64,000 nt of DNA from Erodium maritimum (lineage: Eukaryota; Streptophyta; Magnoliopsida; Geraniales; Geraniaceae), in the NCBI GenBank assembly GCA_963921825.1, contig OY997593.1:45523111-45587110 (forward strand), read 5' to 3'. A model generated the notes under the pieces. The model was not told the origin of the DNA and did no database searches. It worked only from the letters and a program-made list of their open reading frames with translations. The position numbers were made by a program, and so were the translations under genes. Shown in pieces: positions 57,255 to 64,000 of the stretch (its first letter is position 1; each line of letters starts with the position of its first letter).

Positions 57255-60200
57255 ATGGCTCGCGGTAAGCGGGGACGACCATCAGGAACGCGGGGCCAGG
57301 CACCCACGCGAGGCCGGCGGGGACGGTCAGCAGGGGCACCAGGGAGGGTGCCGACCGTCGAGCCCGCCGACTATGCGGAGGCACAGGGTACTCCTGTCGG
57401 AGAAGACAGGAGGAGTGATGCGGGGCCGTCTGCAGGCACCCCCAGTGTTCCGCCAGTCGCGGACCCTCCAGTGATGACTGCCCTGGATGAGCTTACCAGG
57501 ACCGTTCAGAGTTTGGTGGCGATCATCGCCAGCCGAGAGTCGGCTTCGCCAGCACCAGAGGCAGCCGCAGTCCCGGTGAGGGCCGCTCAGACAGAGGATC
57601 TTACCTCCCGAGCGCTACTAGATTTCCTGAAGCTCGGGATACCTGTTTTTGTCGGGGAGCCGAATCCCGACCTGGCTGAGCGATGGATAGAGCAGGTCAC
57701 ACGAGACTTGGACACATCGGGTGTCGAGGATGGCCGTCGGAGAGTGTCCTTCGCGGCCCATCAGCTGAGAGACAGCGCCTACCACTGGTGGGGGCGGGTG
57801 AAGGACACGGTCGGATACGACTACAGCGTATTCCAGGAGGTATTCATGGCACAGTACTTCCCCGAGTCGGCTCGGCTGGAGCGACATCGGCAGTTCTTAG
57901 ACCTGGAGCAAGGGGGGATGACGGTAGGAGAGTACGAAGCCAGGTTCACAGCCTTGGCCAGATTCGCGCCTGAGATGGTGACGAGCGAGGCGAACCGTTG
58001 CCTGCGGTTCCAGGACGGACTGAGGCTGGGCATCCGGAACCAGGTTCTCGCCTTGAGGATACGGAAGTATACCGACCTCGTGGACACCGCAGCTACAGTA
58101 GAGCAGGGCGCCAGGGATGCAGTCAGGAGCCGTGAGGTCCGACCTCGGCCGATCAGTTGGGCAGGGCCGTCAGACTCACGAGACTCGCGGAGGCAGAGGA
58201 CCGCGGGATCCTTCCGACCACCGCCTCATCAGAGTGGATCGAGACAGCAGGGGTCAGTGGCATCAGTGGGGCCAGTCGCCTCAGAGAGGAGGCCGTCATG
58301 CTATCACTGCGGGCAACCAGACCACTTACAGCGAGACTGTCCGACGAGGGGAGGAACCGCGGTAGTACCAGCTACTAGCCGGACAGGCCAGGGCTCGGGG
58401 TCGAGGGCTGACGAGATCAGCTGTTACCGATGCGGCCGGGCCGGTCACACTATGGCATGGTGCCGAGAGCAGTTGGGGGAGACATCAGTGCAGCGACCGC
58501 AGCAGTCGCGGACAGTACAGTCGCCCAGAGGTCGCCCTCGACAGGGTCAGCAGCCGAGATCATCACGGCCGTCTACGAGCGCACCAATTCCGAGACAGCA
58601 GCAGAGTCACGTGTATCCAGCAGCCAGTGCGCAGGGTCAGAGGCAGCAGGCCTCGCAGGGGAGAGTATATGCAGTCACCGACTCCAGAGCCCCAGGACCT
58701 AGCACGTACCGTGAGACCATCCAGGGTACGTGTTTGTTGTATCATTTATGGGCTTTGTTCTTGTTTGATACCGGGGCATCGCACTCTTTTATTTCGTCGG
58801 GTTGTGCTGAGAGGTTGGGGTTGAGCTTAGAGCCGTTGAGTCCACCCCTATGCCTGGACACCCCAGTTGGGGGTGGTGTATCGTTGACTAGAGTATGTCG
58901 TGCCTGCGAGATTAGAGTCGCAGACTGTCCTTGCCCTGGTGACCTTCTCGTGTTGGGGATGACTACCTTTGATGTGATTTTGGGTATGGATTGGTTGTCG
59001 AGGTACCGAGCCAACATCGATTGCTACAGACGACGAGTGACAGTGACAGTGGGCGGTACGAAGGTGACGTGCGTGCTGGGGAGTAAGAGTGGGGTCCTCC
59101 TGTCGGCGTTGTCTGCAGAGGAGGAAGTACCGGCTGTGCAGAGCCGAGAGTTACCGAGAGTGGTATGCGAGTTCCCCGAGGTCTTTCCTGAGGAGTTGAG
59201 CGGGCTGCCACCGATTCGTGAGGTGGAGTTCGGGATTGACCTAGTGCCGGGAACGGCGGCGATATCGATGGCGCCTTACAGGTTTGCGCCGGCAGAGTTG
59301 ACTGAGCTGAAGCGTCAACTGGAGGAGCTTCAGCAGAAGGGGTTTATCCGTCCGAGTGCATCGCCGTGGGGAGCACCAGCACTCTTCGTGAAGAAGAAGA
59401 GTGGAGAGCTACGGATGTGTATAGATTACCGGAAGCTGAACCGGGTTACGGTGAAGAACCGGTACCCGATGCCGAGGATCGATGACTTGTTTGACCAGTT
59501 GAGAGGGGCGACTCACTTCTCGAAGATCGATCTGCGATCCGGTTATTATCAGTTGCGAGTCCGTGAGGGGGACGTCGCAAAGACTGCATTCCGGACACGC
59601 TATGGGCATTACGAGTTCCTGGTGATGCCATTCGGACTGACGAACGCGCCAGCAGCGTTCATGGACCTGATGAACAGCATCTTCCGGCCGTACCTGGATC
59701 AGTTTGTGGTGGTGTTCGTGGACGATATCCTAATATATTCGCAGAACGAGGCGGCGCATGAGGCACATCTGAGGGTTGTTCTGACCCTACTGCGCGAGCA
59801 CCAGCTATATGCCAACCGGGAGAAGTGCGAGTTCTGGCTCTCTGAGGTGAGATTCCTCGGCCACATCGTATCCCGTGACGGTATCCTGGTCGATCCGTCG
59901 AAGATCGACGCGGTCTCGAAGTGGGCACGGCCCACGAGTGTTTTCGAGATCCGCAGCTTTCTGGGATTGGCAGGCTACTATAGGCGATTTGTCCAGGATT
60001 TTGCACGACTAGCCGCACCGATGACTCTGTTAACGCGCAAGGGTGTTGGGTTCGTGTGGACAGATGACTGTGAGCGTGCGTTCGCGGAATTGAAGACTCG
60101 ACTGACTACAGCTCCAGTGTTAGTGGTGCCCGAGCGAGGGATTGGCTATGATGTTTACTGCGATGCATCCGGAGAGGGACTGGGTTGCGTGCTGATGCAG

Positions 60201-60968
60201 TCGGGCAGAGTTGTGGCTTATGGCTCCAGGCAGTTGAAGATACACGAGCGCAACTATCCTACCCACGACTTGGAGCTAGCAGCAGTCGTGTTTGCGCTAA
60301 AGAGCTGGCGATATTATCTATACGGCGAGGGGTTTCAGGTGTTCTCGGATCACAAGAGCCTCAAGTACATATTTTCCCAGCGAGACCTGAACATGCGTCA
60401 GCGACGGTGGATGGAACTACTCGAGGAGTACGACTTCGAGCTACACTACCACCCAGGCAAGGCGAACGTTGTCGCCGACGCCTTAAGTAGGAAGTCGGCT
60501 CCGAGCCTCGCCAGCATATCTGTCCGAGAGTGGGACATGATGGGGGAGCTGAGCACATTCGGGCTTGAGCTAGAGGAGGTTACTGGCGGTGTTGCCATGT
60601 GCTCCCTAGTGGCTCAGCCCTCACTGCTTGCCCAAGTGTTGGAGGCGCAGAGGGAGGACGTCGAAGCATCAGAGATCCGCGAGAGAGTCGTCAGGGGTGA
60701 CGAGGTGGTGGGCTGGCAGGACAGTACTGATTGGGGACTACGGTACCGCGGGGGGCTGTTCGTACCAGTTAACTGTAGAGATGCCGTGTTACGAGAGGCA
60801 CACCATTCGCGTCTCGCAGTGCATCCGGGGGGCACCAAGATGTACCGTGACCTCAGGAGGCACTACTGGTGGCGCGGCATGAGGAGAGCAGTCGCAGAGT
60901 TTGTGTCGAGATGCCTTGTCTGTCAGCAGGTGAAGGCAGAGCATCAGCGTCCCGCGGGATTGTTATAG
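57255..60968 (+). CDS. Tekay-type gag-pol polyprotein, N-terminal part ending at an internal stop
   Basis: An open frame of 1237 codons from the Met of [10 protein letters not shown] encodes, in order, gag (capsid-like region around residues 170-290 with YHWWGRVKD and [12 protein letters not shown]), two CCHC zinc knuckles ([14 protein letters not shown] and [14 protein letters not shown]), aspartic protease ([11 protein letters not shown]), reverse transcriptase with the FVDD active site, RNase H ([16 protein letters not shown]) and the integrase zinc-binding HHCC region. The frame stays open 25 codons upstream to 57180, but MARGKRG is the typical gag start. A TAG at 60966-60968 ends translation within integrase. 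The next frame is in phase with no gap, so this is a single nonsense change in an otherwise intact element. Clade assignment rests on the downstream chromodomain and on PBS and PPT type. Confidence 0.95.
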   Translation: MARGKRGRPSGTRGQAPTRGRRGRSAGAPGRVPTVEPADYAEAQGTPVGEDRRSDAGPSAGTPSVPPVADPPVMTALDELTRTVQSLVAIIASRESASPAPEAAAVPVRAAQTEDLTSRALLDFLKLGIPVFVGEPNPDLAERWIEQVTRDLDTSGVEDGRRRVSFAAHQLRDSAYHWWGRVKDTVGYDYSVFQEVFMAQYFPESARLERHRQFLDLEQGGMTVGEYEARFTALARFAPEMVTSEANRCLRFQDGLRLGIRNQVLALRIRKYTDLVDTAATVEQGARDAVRSREVRPRPISWAGPSDSRDSRRQRTAGSFRPPPHQSGSRQQGSVASVGPVASERRPSCYHCGQPDHLQRDCPTRGGTAVVPATSRTGQGSGSRADEISCYRCGRAGHTMAWCREQLGETSVQRPQQSRTVQSPRGRPRQGQQPRSSRPSTSAPIPRQQQSHVYPAASAQGQRQQASQGRVYAVTDSRAPGPSTYRETIQGTCLLYHLWALFLFDTGASHSFISSGCAERLGLSLEPLSPPLCLDTPVGGGVSLTRVCRACEIRVADCPCPGDLLVLGMTTFDVILGMDWLSRYRANIDCYRRRVTVTVGGTKVTCVLGSKSGVLLSALSAEEEVPAVQSRELPRVVCEFPEVFPEELSGLPPIREVEFGIDLVPGTAAISMAPYRFAPAELTELKRQLEELQQKGFIRPSASPWGAPALFVKKKSGELRMCIDYRKLNRVTVKNRYPMPRIDDLFDQLRGATHFSKIDLRSGYYQLRVREGDVAKTAFRTRYGHYEFLVMPFGLTNAPAAFMDLMNSIFRPYLDQFVVVFVDDILIYSQNEAAHEAHLRVVLTLLREHQLYANREKCEFWLSEVRFLGHIVSRDGILVDPSKIDAVSKWARPTSVFEIRSFLGLAGYYRRFVQDFARLAAPMTLLTRKGVGFVWTDDCERAFAELKTRLTTAPVLVVPERGIGYDVYCDASGEGLGCVLMQSGRVVAYGSRQLKIHERNYPTHDLELAAVVFALKSWRYYLYGEGFQVFSDHKSLKYIFSQRDLNMRQRRWMELLEEYDFELHYHPGKANVVADALSRKSAPSLASISVREWDMMGELSTFGLELEEVTGGVAMCSLVAQPSLLAQVLEAQREDVEASEIRERVVRGDEVVGWQDSTDWGLRYRGGLFVPVNCRDAVLREAHHSRLAVHPGGTKMYRDLRRHYWWRGMRRAVAEFVSRCLVCQQVKAEHQRPAGLL

Positions 60969-62162
60969 CCACTACCTATTGCTCAGTGGAAGTGGGAGCA
61001 CATTACGATGGATTTCGTGTGTGGACTACCGAGATCGCCCAAGGGAAACGACGCCGTGTGGGTGGTAGTCGACCGGTTGACCAAGTCGGCCCACTTTCTG
61101 GCTATGAGGATGACAGACCCGGTCGACAAGTTGAGCAGTCTGTATATCCAGGAGATAGTGCGCCTCCACGGGGTCCCGGTGTCGATAGTGTCTGACAGGG
61201 ATCCCCGCTTCACGTCCAGGTTCTGGCCGAGTCTGCAGAAGGCACTGGGGACAGAGATCCTACTCAGCACAGCACATCATCCTCAGACAGACGGTCAGTC
61301 TGAGCGTACCATTCAGATCTTGGAGGACATGCTGCGAGCATATGTGCTGGATTTCAGGGGATCTTGGGAGACCCACCTGCCATTGGCCGAGTTCGCCTAC
61401 AACAACAGCTTCCAGGCCAGTATCGGGATGGCACCGTTCGAAGCGTTGTATGGTAGGCCGTGTCGGTCACCAGTATGCTGGGCAGAGGTGGGGGACAAGA
61501 GTCTGCTGGGGCCAGATCTTGTCAGAGAGACGACGGAGAAGGTCACATTGATCCGCGATCGGTTGAGGACCGCGCAGAGCCGGCAGAAGAGTTATGCAGA
61601 CAGGCGACGTCGACCTCTTGAGTTTGCAGTCGGGGATCACGTGTTCCTGAAGGTGAGCCCGAGGAAGGGGCTGGTGCGGTTCAGGCGCAGCGGGGGAAAG
61701 TTGGCTCCGAGGTACATAGGCCCGTTCCAGATCTTAGACAGAGTGGGAGTCGTGGCTTATCGTCTGGCGTTGCCACCGCAGCTTGGGAGAGTACATAACG
61801 TCTTCCACGTATCCCAGTTGCGGCAGTACAACGCAGACCCCTCCCACGTCATCGAGTGGACTGATATCGAGGTGGCTGATGATGTCTCCTATGAGGAGCA
61901 GCCGGTTCGGATCATGGACACACGGCAGCAGATTCTGCGGGGAGGCAAGATTATCCGCTTGGTCCGAGTGCAGTGGAAACATCACGGAGCTGAGTCGACG
62001 TGGGAACGCGAGGACGATGTTCGCGCGAAGTATCCCGGCCTGTTCGACTCCCGAGGTACGTCTGTTTTAAATTTCGCGGACGAAATTTCTTTAAGGGGGG
62101 TAGACTGTAATAACCACTTCTGGTCAACGTCAGTCAAACCTGCGAAAAACAGGAAAATTTAA
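60969..62162 (+). pseudogene. Integrase core and chromodomain, cut off from gag-pol by the stop
   Basis: In the same phase as gag-pol. It holds the integrase DDE core (MDFVCGLPRS; VSDRDPRFTS; HPQTDGQSERTIQ), the C-terminal GPY/F-like stretch (APRYIGPFQIL) and a chromodomain-like end (VRVQWKHHGAESTWERED), as in Tekay chromoviruses, where this domain guides insertion into heterochromatin. The first Met is at 61008, but no promoter would serve it, so the part is translated only by read-through. The frame does not stop at the polypurine tract: it runs through it and 19 codons into the 3' LTR before a stop at 62160-62162. Confidence 0.88.
62090..62105 (+). other. Polypurine tract of Tekay element
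   Basis: TTAAGGGGGGTAGAC directly precedes the 3' LTR and primes plus-strand DNA synthesis. The upstream GACGAAATTTC is the usual Tekay companion motif, also present (in reverse complement) at 234-275. Confidence 0.9.
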
Positions 62163-64000
62163 AAATTTTAAGACAGACACTTAACTTAACTTAAATTGAC
62201 CCCGAGGGTCATGCCGGACTTAAGTTGACCCCGTTATCGACTAAAATGAGTTACGGGGGACTCAGGGCAACTTCCTGGTCATTTTGGGAAAGATTGATTT
62301 TTCGCTGGAAAAGTCACCCGAGCGACGTTTTGGTCCATTCGAGGACCGTTTTGGACCCGAAAAGCTTAGCCGTCGTCGTAGCGGTCTTAGTTGGGCCGTT
62401 TCCTTGAAGCCCGTCCAGTTTAAAATATTTTTGGGAAAAGTGCCCGTTCGGGGCCCGAAACGTCCGTTTTTCGCGAATCTGATTGGAAAATATCAACTAG
62501 ATATTTTCCAAAAGGTATGGGACCCACCTTGACACTTGTCAAGTATATGGTGGTGTAATTTTTGGAGGGAAAATGGGTGGATGTGGTGAGTTGGCCGAGT
62601 ATAGGGTAAAAGGGAAAGGAATTGGAGTTAGTTGTTATTTGTTTTAAAAATTAGAAAGAGGAAGAGAGGTTTTAGAGAGAGAAGGAGAAGGAGAAGAAGA
62701 GAGAAGAAGGAAGGTTGGGCTAGGGTTGGTGATCGAGCCCTTGGATCGAGTCAAAGCAAAGAGCAATCCCGTTCCCCTCATTCTCCTCTACGGTAATACC
62801 CGAACCGATTCTCGTTTCGATTATTTTCAAGAGCTAGGGTTTGGTTATAAAATTTGGTTTAGGGTTGTGTAGAGATTAGAGAGGTGTTGGAGACGTTTTA
62901 GAGGTGTTTGGGAGAGAAATTTCACGTTTTCCGGTGACCGGAGGCTCGGGAGGAGCTCCGGCCACCGTGGGTGGTGGCCGGCCGGCCATGTGGTGGCTGG
63001 CCGGAGGTGGCAGCAGCCACCACTTGGTGGCCGAGCCCCTCCCTCAAACCCTAGGGTCTCGGCCAAGCCTCTTGGGTGGGGCCCACGTGCTCGGTTGCTC
63101 GGGTTTTAATGTTCGGGTGGTTTAAAACGTCCCCCGGACCACTTTATCCTTAATCGAATCGAAATTTGGAATTAAATTGGAGAAGTTGTAATTAACGGGT
63201 TTTGGGAAACTTTAAACGTTAATTAATTGACTTAGAAGTCGGAATTCAATTCCGTCAAGTGCGTTGGGTTCCTTGAAATATTCTAAGACCGTAGAAACGA
63301 AAACGGGGACTTTTGGAGCCCCGGAAGGCAATTAACCAAAACCGGGCAGATTCGCCATGTCGGGCGAATCTGGCCCTTACGGGTCCTTTATCGGCAATAT
63401 CGAGTATTTGGGAAGTTTGGGAGTGATCGGCATTGTCGGGGTTACGTTTGGGCGTTAAGTTTATTAATTTTCGGTTTACTCGTACTAGTTTAAAAGTACT
63501 TTAAATTTGTGTTCTTTTAGATCGTGCTACGGACCGAGGCAAGGGGAAGCTCGGCGAGTGACTGAGTGTGCTTCGGGTGTTGTTGGAGCGCTTTTGGGAT
63601 TGTATACGAGGTAGGGAAAAGTAGCCGGATCTCGGCCCTGATTAGGGAAAGTTAATGGTAGAATTGCATGGGACACCGGGGTGTCGTGGGTTGAGTAGAT
63701 TTATTTAATTATTAGAAAAGCATGATACGGGATTGTAGCGTTTAAGAGAAAGGCATGTGACACTTAGTAGTGTCGTAGGAACATAGAACTTAGCGATAAT
63801 TGAATTACTGGAGGCATATGACCATGCCCGGAGGTTGTTTGTGAAACTAGCGATTTTAGGACTGTTGGAGGCATCGAGTATGCCGGAGGTTGTCGTGCGC
63901 TTTATTTAATTGTTGAGTTTGGGTGGCCTTGAGAGCCCGTATTTAATTGTTGAGTTTGGGTGGCCTTGAGAGCCCGTATTTAATTGTTGAGTTTGGGTGG
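62106..64000 (+). mobile_element. 3' LTR of Tekay-type element, truncated by window end
   Basis: The first 1895 bp of the LTR, matching 53653-55547 except at 62602. About 1060 bp and the target duplication should follow outside the window. Confidence 0.95.

Overview
The window is nuclear DNA of a flowering plant. Three host-type genes have ordinary plant GT-AG introns or typical plant families, and one encodes a likely plastid protein. The rest is nested transposable elements typical of plants: Tekay/Del-type Ty3 (gypsy) retrotransposons primed by an initiator-Met tRNA site, plant L1-type LINEs, Mutator-like elements with 9-bp target duplications, and (TA)n-seeking hairpin elements. Family resemblance suggests a eudicot; the species cannot be decided from this sequence.

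Layout. (1) 1-17302: minus-strand tandem array LTR-internal-LTR-internal-LTR of one non-autonomous Tekay-related retrotransposon, period exactly 8535 bp, with only decayed gag and integrase remnants. (2) 17303-20042: fragment of a related LTR, a two-copy repeat of about 290 bp, no convincing gene. (3) 20043-21353 (-): intact single-exon BAHD acyltransferase. (4) 21867-28757 (-): seven-exon DUF760 gene, predicted plastid protein of 335 aa. Its 4.25-kb last intron is mostly one non-autonomous Mutator-like element that itself holds a second Mutator-like element, a solo LTR with perfect target duplication, a LINE-like tail and a tandem duplication. (5) 29127-30734 (-): SANT/trihelix-like two-exon pseudogene with three in-frame TGA codons. 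(6) 31193-40474: four large inverted-repeat elements, two LINE remnants and one small hairpin element. (7) 40506-44794: a train of hairpin elements joined only by (TA)n tracts. (8) 45355-48731: solo gypsy LTR with perfect AGTTG target duplication. (9) 48889-53652 (+): ten-exon Ulp1-like (C48) peptidase gene cut in its last exon by (10) 53653->64000 (+): a very young Tekay chromovirus-type retrotransposon with gag-pol, PBS and PPT, its 3' LTR running off the window.

The genes do not form a pathway. The BAHD enzyme and the DUF760 protein are the two intact host genes. The Ulp1-like gene may be transposon cargo, because its upstream flank begins next to a (TA)n tract with a terminus resembling the neighbouring hairpin elements. 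The main biological stories are the young retrotransposon that truncates an otherwise open peptidase gene, the nested intron of the DUF760 gene, and the serial insertion of microsatellite-targeting elements.
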